Positions 26,480-38,167 of a stretch of DNA of 64,000 nt are shown one piece after another. Numbering within the stretch: the first letter of the stretch is position 1; every line of letters begins with the position of its first letter. The DNA is from Janthinobacterium agaricidamnosum (GTDB lineage Bacteria; Pseudomonadota; Gammaproteobacteria; Burkholderiales; Burkholderiaceae_D). Both the position numbers and the translations under genes were made by a program. Under the pieces are notes generated by a model, which was not told the origin of the DNA, did not search any database, and was given only the letters and a program-made list of their open reading frames with translations. The stretch spans positions 6,076,001-6,140,000 of the forward strand of contig NZ_CP033019.1 in assembly GCF_003667705.1 (NCBI RefSeq). The letters run 5' to 3'.

Positions 26480-27658
26480 ATGGATGATGTCGTAATCGTG
26501 GCCGCCGGCCGTACCGCAGTCGGCAAATTCGGTGGCAGTCTGGCCAAGATTCCTGCGTCCGAACTGGGCGCGCATGTAATCAAGGGCTTGCTGGCACAAA
26601 CCGGCATCGACCCGAACCTGATCGGCGAAGCCATCCTGGGCCAGGTGCTGACGGCCGCCGTCGGCCAGAACGCCGCGCGCCAGGCCGTCATCAAGGCTGG
26701 CCTGCCCAGTTCCATCCCGGCATTCACCATCAACAAGGTCTGCGGCAGCGGCCTGAAGGCCACGCACCTGGCGGCGCAAGCGATCAAGTGCGGCGACGCC
26801 AACATCATCATCGCCGGCGGCCAGGAAAACATGAGCGCCTCGCCGCACGCGATGAACGGTTCGCGCGACGGTTTCCGCATGGGCGACTTCAAGATGATCG
26901 ACACCATGATCGTCGATGGCCTGTGGGACGTGTACAACCAGTACCACATGGGCATCACGGCGGAAAACGTCGCCAAGAAATACGAAGTGACGCGCGCCGA
27001 GCAGGATGAATTCGCGCTGCAGTCGCAGCTGAAGGCGGAAGCGGCGCAAAAGGCGGGCAAGTTCAAGGATGAAATCCTGCCGCTGGAAATCGCCAACAAA
27101 AAAGGCACGGTCGTCTTCGACAGCGACGAATACATCAAGCCCGGCTCGACCCTGGAATCGCTGGCCGGCCTGCGCCCTGCGTTTGCCAAGGACGGCACCG
27201 TCACCGCCGGCAATGCCTCGGGCCTGAACGATGGCGCCGCCGCCGTGATCATGATGTCCGCTTCGCAAGCGAAGGAACTGGGCTTGAAGCCGCTGGCGCG
27301 CATCAAGGCTTACGCTTCTTCGGGCCTGGACCCGGCCGTCATGGGCATGGGCCCCGTCTCTGCCTCGCGTCTGTGCCTGAAAAAAGCCGGCTGGACGCAT
27401 GAAGAGCTGGACCTGATGGAAATCAACGAAGCGTTTGCCGCGCAAGCGATTGCCGTGAACAAGGAAATGGGCTGGGATACCAGCAAGATCAACGTGAACG
27501 GCGGCGCGATCGCCATCGGCCACCCGATCGGCGCCTCGGGCGCGCGCATCCTGGTCACCCTGATCCACGAAATGATCCGCCGCGACGCCAAGAAAGGCCT
27601 GGCAGCGCTGTGCATCGGTGGCGGCATGGGTGTCGCTTTAGCGATCGAGCGTGATTAA
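26480..27658 (+). CDS. phaA: Acetyl-CoA C-acetyltransferase (beta-ketothiolase) PhaA
   Basis: Condenses two acetyl-CoA to acetoacetyl-CoA, the first step of polyhydroxybutyrate synthesis. The 392-residue thiolase has the acyl-enzyme cysteine in [13 protein letters not shown] (about residue 88), the histidine in [11 protein letters not shown] (about 350), and the C-terminal cysteine in ALCIGGGMG (about 380). AGAAATAA precedes the ATG. It lies between phasin and phaB. A perfect 12-bp stem at 27672-27683/27697-27708 follows it without a T-run and may stabilise the 3' end. Confidence 0.94.
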   Translation: MDDVVIVAAGRTAVGKFGGSLAKIPASELGAHVIKGLLAQTGIDPNLIGEAILGQVLTAAVGQNAARQAVIKAGLPSSIPAFTINKVCGSGLKATHLAAQAIKCGDANIIIAGGQENMSASPHAMNGSRDGFRMGDFKMIDTMIVDGLWDVYNQYHMGITAENVAKKYEVTRAEQDEFALQSQLKAEAAQKAGKFKDEILPLEIANKKGTVVFDSDEYIKPGSTLESLAGLRPAFAKDGTVTAGNASGLNDGAAAVIMMSASQAKELGLKPLARIKAYASSGLDPAVMGMGPVSASRLCLKKAGWTHEELDLMEINEAFAAQAIAVNKEMGWDTSKINVNGGAIAIGHPIGASGARILVTLIHEMIRRDAKKGLAALCIGGGMGVALAIERD

Positions 27659-27670
27659 GTAGCTGGCACC

Positions 27671-27709
27671 GAACCCCGCCGTCGCGCGCAGTGCGTGACG
27701 GCGGGGTTC
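27671..27709. terminator. Strong hairpin after phaA (no T-run)
   Basis: AACCCCGCCGTC and GACGGCGGGGTT form a perfect 12-bp stem with a 13-nt loop in the phaA-phaB gap. The lack of a T-run means it may attenuate, or protect the phaA 3' end, rather than fully terminate. Confidence 0.5.
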
Positions 27710-27802
27710 GCGGCGGTACGCCGCTGTAATTCTCGGCGGAACTGGGTTGCTTTCACTAAATAATTAACTTTTTGGCAATAGAACGACACTGAGGGGATGA
27801 AA

Positions 27803-28543
27803 ATGGCAAGAGTTGCATTGGTAACTGGTGGCATGGGTGGTCTGGGCGAAGCGGTGTGTTTCAAGCTGGCGGCGCTTGGCTATCGCGTGGTGACCACATA
27901 TTCCCCAGGCAATCCGAAGGTCGAGGAATGGCTGGCGACGACCAAGGACATGGGCTACGACTTCAAGGCATATCCGTGCGACGTGGCCGACTACGATTCG
28001 GCCGCTGCCTGCGTGGCGGCAGTGGAAGCGGAAATCGGTCCTGTCGACGTGCTGGTGAATAACGCCGGCATCACGCGCGACATGACGTTCAAGAAGATGG
28101 ACAAGACGAACTGGGATGCCGTGATGAGCACCAACCTCGATTCCGTCTTCAACATGACCAAGCCCGTCTGCGACGGCATGGTGGAACGCGGCTGGGGCCG
28201 CATCATCAATATCTCGTCCGTGAACGGCCAGAAGGGCGCTTTCGGCCAGACCAACTATGCGGCCGCGAAAGCTGGCATGCATGGTTTCACCAAGTCGCTG
28301 GCGCTGGAAGTGGCGCGCAAGAACGTCACCGTCAACACCATTTCGCCAGGCTACATCGGCACCAAGATGGTCATGGCGATTCCGCAGGAAGTGCTCGACA
28401 GCAAAATCATCCCGCAAATTCCGATGGCGCGCCTGGGCAAGCCGGAAGAAGTGGCCGGCCTGGTCGCCTACCTGGCTTCCGATGAAGCGGCGTTCGTCAC
28501 GGGCGCGAATATTTCGATCAACGGCGGCCAGCACATGTCGTAA
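27803..28543 (+). CDS. phaB: Acetoacetyl-CoA reductase PhaB
   Basis: NADPH-dependent SDR that makes (R)-3-hydroxybutyryl-CoA for PHA synthase. The 246-residue protein has the cofactor motif VTGGMGGLGEAV, NNAGITRD, the catalytic serine in NISSVNGQKGAFG, and YAAAK. Length equals Cupriavidus PhaB. The ATG at 27803 is preferred over that at 27797 because GAGGGG is then 6 nt upstream; 27797 would leave no spacing. No phaC is in the window. Confidence 0.94.
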   Translation: MARVALVTGGMGGLGEAVCFKLAALGYRVVTTYSPGNPKVEEWLATTKDMGYDFKAYPCDVADYDSAAACVAAVEAEIGPVDVLVNNAGITRDMTFKKMDKTNWDAVMSTNLDSVFNMTKPVCDGMVERGWGRIINISSVNGQKGAFGQTNYAAAKAGMHGFTKSLALEVARKNVTVNTISPGYIGTKMVMAIPQEVLDSKIIPQIPMARLGKPEEVAGLVAYLASDEAAFVTGANISINGGQHMS

Positions 28544-28563
28544 TCGTTGTTGAAGTAAAACAG

Positions 28564-28590
28564 AAAAGACAGCTGCGGCTGTCTTTTTTT
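28564..28590 (+). terminator. Rho-independent terminator of phaB
   Basis: AAAAGACAGC-TGCG-GCTGTCTTTT followed by further T, 20 bp after the phaB stop: a 10-bp stem with a 4-nt loop and a seven-T run. Confidence 0.92.
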
Positions 28591-28661
28591 ATGCTGGCCA
28601 GCAAAACAAGGAGATCGCTGGATTTGCCTTAGAATCAGTATTTCTCCACTGCATCATCTCC

Positions 28662-30098
28662 ATGACCCTTGTTCCCGCCTTGCGCCGCGCCAGCGTGGCC
28701 GCCATCCTTCTTCTGGGCACTTCCGCGGTCCAGGCCAGCGTCGCCTTCCACGTCACGGTGACTACCGAGCGCGCGCACAAGCCGGGGTTGAAAACCAGCC
28801 TGCCCGCGCGCGAGACGCAGGACAGCGATGTCGTGCTGGGACCGCATTACCTGAGCGTACGCGATGGCCGCATTCTGTCCGTCTTCGACTTTGCCACGCG
28901 CCGCCGCCACGTCATCGATACGGCGGCGTCCACCTACGACACGTATTCGCTGTTCGACGTGGTGGGCTTTCGCGCCGCCGAGCTGCGCCACCGGCAGGGG
29001 CTTGGCGGCATGCTGAAGGCGGGCGGCCTGGAGCAGCACGCAACGCCTCGCGTGTATGAGGAGCAGGCTTTGTCGGTGCTGGACAACAAGCGGCGCGGCG
29101 CTCTGCAGCCGCAAGTGCTCGACGGCGCCGTGCTGTGGTCGCTTGACGGGCAGCCCCTGTTGCGCCTGGGCATCGCGGGCAGTCCCGTCAGCGGCGACGA
29201 CGCGACGGCCTTTGCCCAGTACTTGCGCTACACCTGGGGCGGCCACCCGCTGGTGCTGAAGATGCTGGCCGACGGCAAGCGCATTCCCGCCGACTTCACT
29301 TTGCACTACCAGGAGGTGGGCGGCGCGGTGACGCGGCAGTTCCGCATCAGCGCCATGACGGCGGGCGCACCGGCCACCTATACCTTGTCCGCCTACCGGC
29401 CCCGTCCGCTGGCGGCCGATGCGCCCCCGCTCGAGCGCGTGCTGGCGCAGGCGGCGCTGTTGCCGCCGCCGGGACCCCAAGTCCATCCCGCGCTGCGCGC
29501 CGAAGCGGAAAAACTGTTTGCCGCCGACCAGCCCTTCGAGGCTTTTTTGACCATGCTGGAAGACCATTTTTCCACGGGCGCGCTGGTGGAAAAGCTCACG
29601 CCCCGGCAGCAGCAGGCCATGCAGGAATGCCAGCCCATCCACGATTTGACGCGGGGATTGCTGGCCAAGGACCATGAAGGCATCGCAGCCGCGCTGGCCA
29701 CCGTGCAAGATTTAAGGACGCAAACGGGGATGGCGCAGCCCGTGCTGGCCTTGTTCGAGGGGAATTTGCGCGCCAAGCTGGGGCAATGGCCGCAAGCGAC
29801 GGCCTTGTATCTGCAAGTGCTGCAGGCAAAACCGCAGATGGCGGCCGTGTACCAGGACCTGGGCGACGCCTTGCTGGCGCAGTTCGATGCGCCGAACGCC
29901 TGGCGCAGCTGGGATGCGGGGCGGGCCATGGCGCCGGCGCTGCGGCAATTTCGCAAGGTTAACGACCTCGAGCGCAGCCTGCTGAACGATTACCCCGCCT
30001 TCTTTGCCGGCGGGGCGCCGCTGCCGCCGACAGTTCAGCCCAGCACCAGCCGTCCCGCCAGCAAGACGAAGACGGTGGGCAGTACAAACTTGCCGTAA
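28662..30098 (+). CDS. Exported protein of unknown function with C-terminal TPR-like region
   Basis: 478 residues with a signal peptide (cleavage after AVQA, about residue 25). The middle is beta-rich with no motif I recognise. Residues of about 270-440 are helical, with a TPR-like stretch (AKLGQWPQATALYLQVLQAKPQMAAVYQDLGDALLAQFD). The tail is proline/serine/threonine-rich. It overlaps the 3' end of the convergent lysE-type gene by 64 bp. It could be a periplasmic assembly or scaffold protein, but nothing nearby indicates a partner. Confidence 0.65.
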   Translation: MTLVPALRRASVAAILLLGTSAVQASVAFHVTVTTERAHKPGLKTSLPARETQDSDVVLGPHYLSVRDGRILSVFDFATRRRHVIDTAASTYDTYSLFDVVGFRAAELRHRQGLGGMLKAGGLEQHATPRVYEEQALSVLDNKRRGALQPQVLDGAVLWSLDGQPLLRLGIAGSPVSGDDATAFAQYLRYTWGGHPLVLKMLADGKRIPADFTLHYQEVGGAVTRQFRISAMTAGAPATYTLSAYRPRPLAADAPPLERVLAQAALLPPPGPQVHPALRAEAEKLFAADQPFEAFLTMLEDHFSTGALVEKLTPRQQQAMQECQPIHDLTRGLLAKDHEGIAAALATVQDLRTQTGMAQPVLALFEGNLRAKLGQWPQATALYLQVLQAKPQMAAVYQDLGDALLAQFDAPNAWRSWDAGRAMAPALRQFRKVNDLERSLLNDYPAFFAGGAPLPPTVQPSTSRPASKTKTVGSTNLP

Positions 30099-30655
30099 GG
30101 CGAAGGTTTGCCGCGCAGGCGGCGCGCCAGGCGCGCGGCCAGCACGGCGTAGATGGCGTCGAACAGCAGGCCCACCAGCACCAGGATGGCGCCCAGGCGC
30201 AGGTATTGCAGGCCCACGCTGTCGCTGCCCACGACGAACTGCGGCAGGAACATGCTGCAAAACAGCAGTGCCTTCGGATTGAGCAGATTCGTCAGGAAGC
30301 CGCGCACCAGGCTGGCGCGGGCGTTGTGCGCCGTGGCGGGGGCGGCCGTTTCCTGGGCCGTTTTGGTGGACAGGGCCGATTGCAGCAGGCGTAGCGCCAG
30401 GTACAGCAGGTACGCGGCGCCCGCCCATTTGACCCACTGCAAGGCTTGCGGATGCGTCACCATCAGCGCCGCCAGGCCCGCGCCCGACAGCGCCACGTGC
30501 ACGGCGCGCGCGCCGGCGATGCCCACGGCCGTCACCAGCGCCGTGGCCACGCCGCGCGCGGCGCCCGTCGCCAGCACCAGCGCCATGTCGGGTCCCGGCA
30601 ATAAAAAGGCGCCGGCCAGTGCCAGCAGGTACATCAGGAAGGTAGAATCGGACAT
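30035..30655 (-). CDS. LysE/RhtB family amino-acid exporter
   Basis: A 206-residue inner-membrane protein with about six helices. The N-terminal LALAGAFLLPGPDMALVLATGAARG is the LysE/RhtB signature (PGPD), and FLTNLLNPKALLFCSMFLPQF is the second conserved region. It exports amino acids or their analogues; the substrate is not predictable. It is divergent from an Lrp-type regulator, the usual pairing for these exporters. Confidence 0.88.
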   Translation of the reverse strand: MSDSTFLMYLLALAGAFLLPGPDMALVLATGAARGVATALVTAVGIAGARAVHVALSGAGLAALMVTHPQALQWVKWAGAAYLLYLALRLLQSALSTKTAQETAAPATAHNARASLVRGFLTNLLNPKALLFCSMFLPQFVVGSDSVGLQYLRLGAILVLVGLLFDAIYAVLAARLARRLRGKPSPYGKFVLPTVFVLLAGRLVLG

Positions 30656-30807
30656 GGCTCAGTCGAAAAGAAAGCGGGAGCATGCGCACGCTGCAGCCTG
30701 CTCGCCGGGCCCCATTATGTTCTTGTCGCGATGAAATGTGCTTGCTTTTCCTGCCCTGCATGCCCTAGTATTCGGGTAGATTCCACTCGTATCAAAACAA
30801 AAATTAG

Positions 30808-31290
30808 ATGAAAATTCCAGAAGTTAGCCTCGACGCCACCGATTTGCAGATACTCAGGCTGTTGCAGGATGAAGGACGGCTGTCGAATGCGCGCCTGGCC
30901 GAGCGCTTGAAGCTGAGCGAAACCCCCGTCTGGCGCCGTCTGCGCCGCCTGGAAGAGGAAGGGTTTATTACCGGCTACCAGGCTTTGCTCAACCGCAAGA
31001 AGCTGGGCATCGGCCTGGTGGCGTTCGTACGCGTCGTGTTTGCCAACCATGGCGGCGAGCAGCCGTCGCAGTTCGAGCAAGCCATCGCGACGATTCCCGA
31101 AATTCTGTCGTGCCACAATGTGGCGGGCGAAGCCGATTATTTCCTGCAAGTGGTGGCGCGCGACCTGGAAGCGTATGGCGAATTCGTCTCGACCGTGCTG
31201 CGCCGGCTGCCTGGCGTGGCGGAAATCCAGTCCAGCCTGTCGATGCGCGAAATCAAGTCGTCGAACCGCCTGCCCTTGCTGCTGGCCTGA
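30808..31290 (+). CDS. Lrp/AsnC family transcriptional regulator
   Basis: A 160-residue regulator: N-terminal HTH (LDATDLQILRLLQDEGRLSNARLAERLKLSETPVWRRLRRLEEEG) and a C-terminal RAM ligand domain (ILSCHNVAGEADYFLQVVARDLEAY). It probably senses an amino acid and controls the divergent LysE exporter 152 bp away. Confidence 0.9.
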   Translation: MKIPEVSLDATDLQILRLLQDEGRLSNARLAERLKLSETPVWRRLRRLEEEGFITGYQALLNRKKLGIGLVAFVRVVFANHGGEQPSQFEQAIATIPEILSCHNVAGEADYFLQVVARDLEAYGEFVSTVLRRLPGVAEIQSSLSMREIKSSNRLPLLLA

Positions 31291-31372
31291 GCCGGCGGCG
31301 GCGCACTATAATTGGAACAGTTGCCAGGCCTCATGCCTGGCGCCCTGACCGCCATTCCAAGGACCGCTCGCC

Positions 31373-32329
31373 ATGCCCGATTCATTGTCACCCCTGTTTC
31401 CCGCCCTGACGCCGAACCGGCACGGCATGCTGGCGGTCGATGACATCCATACCATTTATTGGGAAGAGTGCGGCAACCCCGACGGCATTCCCGTGCTGTT
31501 CCTGCATGGCGGCCCGGGCGCGGGCCTGTCGCCGCAGCACCGCCGCTTTTTTGACCCGCAGCGCTACCGCGTGATCCTGTTCGACCAGCGCGGCGCCGGC
31601 AAGTCCACGCCGCTGGGCGAATGGCGCAACAACACGACGCAGCTGCTGATCGAGGACATCGAACGCCTGCGCGCCCAGTTCGGCATCGCCCAATGGCTGG
31701 TGTTTGGCGGCTCCTGGGGTTCGACCCTGGCGCTGGCATATGGCCAGGCGCATCCGGCGGCCTGTCTCGGTTTCGTGCTGCGCGGTATTTTCCTGTGCAC
31801 GCAGGCGGAAATCGACTGGTTCATCGAAGGCGTGCGCTGGTTTTATCCGGAACTGTACGAGGAATTCGCCGCCCCGATTCCGCTCGAGGAGCGGGGCGAC
31901 TTGCTGGCGGCTTACGTGCAACGCATCCTCAGCAGCGACCCGGCCGTGTACTGGCCGGCCGCGCGCGCCTGGAGCCGCTTCGAAGGCCGCCGCGTGTATC
32001 TGATGCCGCAGCCGGAAGACGCGCCGAACGATGCGCTGGATCTGGGCGTGGGCCGGCTCGAATCGCATTACATGGCCAATCTCGGTTTCTTCGAAGAAGA
32101 CCAGCTGATCCGCAACATGGGACGCATCGCGCATTTGCCGGCCGTCATCGTGCAGGGACGCTACGACGCCATCTGCCCGCCGCTGTCGGCCTACCGCCTG
32201 CAGCAAGCCTGGCCTGGTTCCCAGTTGGAAATGATTCCCGACGCGGGCCATGGCGCGCTCGAGCACGGCATCGCTTCGGCGCTGGTGCGCGCCACCGAGC
32301 GCTTTGTGCCGGGGCGCGGCTTCGCATGA
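31373..32329 (+). CDS. pip: Proline iminopeptidase (S33 peptidase)
   Basis: A cytoplasmic alpha/beta hydrolase of 318 residues that removes N-terminal proline from peptides. It has HGGPGAGLS (oxyanion region), DQRGAGKSTP, the nucleophile elbow GGSWGSTLAL, the acid in QGRYDAICPP and the histidine in PDAGHGALE. Length and motifs fit the Pip/PIP-I family (about 313-320). A single gene after the Lrp regulator, probably with its own promoter. Confidence 0.93.
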   Translation: MPDSLSPLFPALTPNRHGMLAVDDIHTIYWEECGNPDGIPVLFLHGGPGAGLSPQHRRFFDPQRYRVILFDQRGAGKSTPLGEWRNNTTQLLIEDIERLRAQFGIAQWLVFGGSWGSTLALAYGQAHPAACLGFVLRGIFLCTQAEIDWFIEGVRWFYPELYEEFAAPIPLEERGDLLAAYVQRILSSDPAVYWPAARAWSRFEGRRVYLMPQPEDAPNDALDLGVGRLESHYMANLGFFEEDQLIRNMGRIAHLPAVIVQGRYDAICPPLSAYRLQQAWPGSQLEMIPDAGHGALEHGIASALVRATERFVPGRGFA

Positions 32330-32441
32330 CCTTGCAACACGCCGGTTGGCAAAGCGGCCAGCCGGCGTGCGCCACCTGCTACACTATGGCCTGTGCTGGC
32401 GCCAGGGTCGGGCGCCGGTGTGAACCCACGACTTTTTATCC

Positions 32442-32882
32442 ATGAACATACAGATCGGCGACATCGGCCATATCATCCAGCTGGCGATTGCGCCGGTTTT
32501 CCTGTTGACCGGTATCGGCACCATGCTGGTGGTACTGACCAACCGCCTGGGCCGCATCATCGACCGCACGCGCGTGCTGGAAGACCGGCTCGACATCGGC
32601 TACAACGATTTCTATATGGATGAGCTAGATACCCTGTATCGGCGTACCCATCTGATTAATTATTCGATTTCGCTGAGCACGGCGTGCGGTTTCTTCGTCT
32701 GCGTCATCATCGCCATGCTGTTTTTGGGCGATATTCTGAACCTGACCCTGGACAAATACATCGCGGCCTTCTTTGTGCTGGCCGTGATTTGCCTGATCGG
32801 CTGTTTTATTTATTTACTGCGCGAAATTTACCTGGCTGCCAGGGCCCAGCGCATCCGGCGCCATATCCGCCCGCCCCGCTAG
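32442..32882 (+). CDS. DUF2721 membrane protein
   Basis: A 146-residue protein with three predicted membrane helices: residues 8-30, about 70-95, and about 105-127. The pattern IAPVFLLTGIGTMLVVLTNRLGRIIDRTRVLE is typical of DUF2721. Function is unknown. It is followed after 42 bp by a small hypothetical gene on the same strand. Confidence 0.82.
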   Translation: MNIQIGDIGHIIQLAIAPVFLLTGIGTMLVVLTNRLGRIIDRTRVLEDRLDIGYNDFYMDELDTLYRRTHLINYSISLSTACGFFVCVIIAMLFLGDILNLTLDKYIAAFFVLAVICLIGCFIYLLREIYLAARAQRIRRHIRPPR

Positions 32883-32924
32883 GCGGCGCGCCGGTTTACC
32901 CTACTATTGAAGAACGAGTCCAGC

Positions 32925-33380
32925 ATGCACGATTACAAACGTCCCCCCACCCTGCACCGCTACGGCCAGCGCAGCGAACTCGAGCTGGCGCTGAGCCTGG
33001 GCCAGTTCCGCTTGATGCCAGCGGGCAATTGTTTGACCCTGAGTTTTTCGCAAGTGTGGGACAAGCAACTGTTCGACCTGTTCACCCCGGCCGACGCTTG
33101 TTTGATCATCCACAATACGGAAGAATTCGGCGAACGCCTGCACCGCGCCGTGCAGCGCACCTTGCCCAGCTGGGCCGGCATCGATGGCCTGGTCGAATAC
33201 GGCCAGCGCGCGGCCCTGGGCGCCGCCTTCACCAAGACGCGCGCCGAAGCGCCCGAACAGGAATGGCTGTTCGCCTGGCGCTCGATGCAGCCGCAAGCGA
33301 GCCTCAACCCCGTCACCGTAAAACTGGGCAGCCTGGAAAACTTCGCGGAAATCCGCGACCGCGATACCTATCTGGCTTGA
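32925..33380 (+). CDS. Conserved hypothetical protein
   Basis: A 151-residue soluble protein starting MHDYKRPPTLHRYGQRSELELAL. It has no signal peptide, membrane segment or motif I recognise. An upstream in-frame TTG at 32907 exists, but the ATG at 32925 is better supported. It follows the DUF2721 gene and ends 1 bp before the stop of the convergent SRPBCC gene. Confidence 0.6.
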   Translation: MHDYKRPPTLHRYGQRSELELALSLGQFRLMPAGNCLTLSFSQVWDKQLFDLFTPADACLIIHNTEEFGERLHRAVQRTLPSWAGIDGLVEYGQRAALGAAFTKTRAEAPEQEWLFAWRSMQPQASLNPVTVKLGSLENFAEIRDRDTYLA

Positions 33381-33381
33381 T

Positions 33382-33963
33382 TTAACCTGCCTTTTCCGCG
33401 TACTGGCTGTCGATGCGGGTGAGTACGGCCGCCATCATGCGTTCGATATCGCCACGTATCATGGTCGTGCCCAGCATGCCGGGCACATAGAAGCCCGGCA
33501 TCAGCCGGCTGGAAAAGACGATGCGCGTGCCGCCCGTCTCGGGCACGGGATACAGATTCCAGCGCGATTCGTAATGCCGCATGTCGCCCGAGATCAGGGC
33601 GATGTCGATGGCCGTCAACGGCGTTTCCGTGGCCCGCACCACCAGGTGGATGGGGTGGTTCATGAACAGGAAGCGCGCCATGCCCTGCTGCTCGATGATG
33701 ACTTCATTGCCGTTGCGCGACAGCACGCGGCAGGAACTGAGGTCGGGCACGAATTCGCTCATGCGCTCGTAAGTGGTCAGGGTCTTCCACACGGAGGCCG
33801 GAGGCGCCTGCACGCTGCCGCTGGCATCGACTTCATACATGCGCTGCCCGTCAACCTCGATGCGCTTGACCTCGACCTTCAGCTTGTCCAGGCGTATCGC
33901 CTGTGCCAGCGCGGTAGCGGGGACGGCGCACAGCATCAACAGGCAGAGGAATAGTCGCTTCAT
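33382..33963 (-). CDS. Exported SRPBCC (START/polyketide-cyclase-like) protein
   Basis: 193 residues with a signal peptide (MKRLFLCLLMLCAVPATALAQ), then an SRPBCC lipid-binding fold (VDASGSVQAPPASVWKTLTTYERMSEFVPDLSS; RWNLYPVPETGGTRIVF). These proteins bind hydrophobic ligands such as quinones or lipids. The ATG at 33963 has AGGTGG just upstream. The ligand is unknown. Confidence 0.78.
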   Translation of the reverse strand: MKRLFLCLLMLCAVPATALAQAIRLDKLKVEVKRIEVDGQRMYEVDASGSVQAPPASVWKTLTTYERMSEFVPDLSSCRVLSRNGNEVIIEQQGMARFLFMNHPIHLVVRATETPLTAIDIALISGDMRHYESRWNLYPVPETGGTRIVFSSRLMPGFYVPGMLGTTMIRGDIERMMAAVLTRIDSQYAEKAG

Positions 33964-33972
33964 GCCACCTAG

Positions 33973-36168
<2,196 letters not shown>

Positions 36169-36173
36169 CCCTG

Positions 36174-36212
36174 AAAAAAAACCGGGGTCGGACCCTCAGG
36201 GTCCGACCCCGG
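36174..36212 (-). terminator. Rho-independent terminator with GGGTCNGACCC palindrome
   Basis: A perfect 14-bp stem (36182-36195 with 36199-36212, loop TCA). On the - strand it ends in a run of eight T and lies just after the antiporter gene, so it serves that gene. On the + strand it follows fadH but has no T-run. Confidence 0.88.
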
Positions 36213-36248
36213 CATTTGCATGGGTCACAGATTCGGCATCAAAGAGCC

Positions 36249-37958
36249 TTAATGGCCATGCCCCTTGCTGGCCGTCTCAAAACTCTGCAGCACGTGCTCG
36301 GCCATGCCATTGGCCAGTTCGTGCTCGCCGATGAATACCTTGCCCGCGTTTTCCGCGCGCAGCAATTCCGCCTCTTCCTCGCTGTGCGTGCGCACCACCG
36401 TCAGGATGTGCGGGTTCAGCGCGCGCGCCGTCTCGATCATGGCGCGCACGTGGAAGGTGTCCGGCGTGGCGATGACGAGCATGGTGGCGTGCGTGATGTG
36501 CGCCTGGATCAGCACGGCCGGTTCGCCCGCATTGCCGGCCACGGCCGGGATGCCCTGCTTGCGCAGCTGGTCGACGATTTCGCGGTTTTCCTCTGCCACG
36601 ACAAAGTGGATGCCCCGCTCCATCAGAGCGGCGGCGATGCGCCGGCCCACGCGGCCATAGCCGACCAGCACGATCTGGCCCGACAGTTTTTCCTGCGGCA
36701 CCGTCATCGGCAGCTCGGCCAGCGGGTCCGTGGTGCGTTCGAACTTGCGCGCGAAATCGCTGTTGCCGATCACGCGCAGCAGCGGCTTGGCCATGCTGAA
36801 GACGAGCGGGTTGAGGGCGATCGACAGGATGGCGCCGGCCAGGATCAGGCTTTGCCCTTCCTGCGGCATCAGGCCCAGGGACAGGCCCAGGGCGGCCAGG
36901 ATGAACGAGAATTCGCCGATCTGCGCCAGGCTGGCCGAGACGATGATGGCCGTTTTCGGCGGATAGCGCAGCGCCATCACGAGCAAGAAGGCGGCGATCG
37001 ACTTGCCGAAGATAATGATGGCGCACACGGCCAGCACTTGCAGGGGCTTGTCGATGAGGATGGTCGGCTCGAACAGCATGCCGACGGACACGAAGAACAG
37101 CACGGCGAACGCGTCGCGCAAGGGCAAGGACTCTTCCGCAGCGCGGTGACTGAGTTCGGACTCGCGCAGCACCATGCCGGCGAAGAAGGCGCCCAGCGCG
37201 AACGACACGCCGAACAGCTTGGTCGAGGCGTAGGCAATGCCGACGGCGGCGGCGATCACGCACAGGGTAAACAGTTCGCGCGAACCGGTGCGCGCCACTT
37301 GCCACAGTATCCACGGGAACAGCTTGCGGCCCACGACCAGCATGAAGATGATGAAGCCGGCCACTTGACCCAGGGTCACGGCCAGGGTTTGCCACAGGCT
37401 GACGGCTTCGGCATCGGGCGCGGCCTTGCCGCCGAGCACACTGGCGAACGCCGGCAGCAGCACGAGGACCAAGACGGTGACCAGATCTTCCACCACCAGC
37501 CAGCCGACGGCGATGCGGCCATTGAGCGAATCGAGGATGCCCCGTTCTTCCAGCGCGCGCAGCAGCACCACGGTACTGGCCACGGACAGGGCCAGGCCAA
37601 AGATCAGCCCGCCACCGAGGGTCCAGCCCCACCAGTGGGCCAGGCCCATGCCCATCGCCGTGGCGACGCCGATCTGCAGGATGGCGCCAGGCAGCGCGAT
37701 CTTGCGCACGTCCCACAAATCTTCGATGGAAAAGTGCAGGCCGACACCGAACATCATCAGCATCACCCCGATTTCCGCCAATTGTCCCGCTATTTCCGCA
37801 TCCGCCACAAAACCGGGCGTGGCCGGTCCGATGATGATGCCGGCGGCCAGATAGCCGACCAGTGCCGGCAGTTTCAGGCGCGCGGCGATGAAGCCGAAGA
37901 TGAGGCCGAACCCGAGGGCGGCGGCGATGGTGGTGATCAGGCTGATGTCATGGGGCAT
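36249..37958 (-). CDS. ybaL: CPA2-type cation:proton antiporter with TrkA-N domain (YbaL-like)
   Basis: A 569-residue protein. Residues 1-390 hold about 12 membrane helices of the Na+/H+ exchanger fold (LKLPALVGYLAAGIIIGP; VGWLVVEDLVTVLVLVLLP). Residues of about 410-560 are a cytosolic RCK/TrkA-N domain with the NAD-binding IVLVGYGRVGRRIA. Overall resemblance is to E. coli YbaL and the KefB/KefC group. K+ or Na+ efflux coupled to proton entry is expected; ligand gating is inferred. Confidence 0.88.
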   Translation of the reverse strand: MPHDISLITTIAAALGFGLIFGFIAARLKLPALVGYLAAGIIIGPATPGFVADAEIAGQLAEIGVMLMMFGVGLHFSIEDLWDVRKIALPGAILQIGVATAMGMGLAHWWGWTLGGGLIFGLALSVASTVVLLRALEERGILDSLNGRIAVGWLVVEDLVTVLVLVLLPAFASVLGGKAAPDAEAVSLWQTLAVTLGQVAGFIIFMLVVGRKLFPWILWQVARTGSRELFTLCVIAAAVGIAYASTKLFGVSFALGAFFAGMVLRESELSHRAAEESLPLRDAFAVLFFVSVGMLFEPTILIDKPLQVLAVCAIIIFGKSIAAFLLVMALRYPPKTAIIVSASLAQIGEFSFILAALGLSLGLMPQEGQSLILAGAILSIALNPLVFSMAKPLLRVIGNSDFARKFERTTDPLAELPMTVPQEKLSGQIVLVGYGRVGRRIAAALMERGIHFVVAEENREIVDQLRKQGIPAVAGNAGEPAVLIQAHITHATMLVIATPDTFHVRAMIETARALNPHILTVVRTHSEEEAELLRAENAGKVFIGEHELANGMAEHVLQSFETASKGHGH

Positions 37959-38167
37959 GCGTGTGGGGTTCCTTATGGGGACGTGCGGGTAGAAAAAGAT
38001 GTTGCTCAGCGACCAAGTATAAACGCATCAAAGCCCTTGCCGGAATGTTCCTGCGGCTTTATCGCAAAAAACCTGTGCTATATCTTCGTCCAGGTGGCCG
38101 CGAACGCATGCCTATCCGTCACGAACATCGCCTAATTCAGGAATCAGGCGATGTTACACCCATGGGC

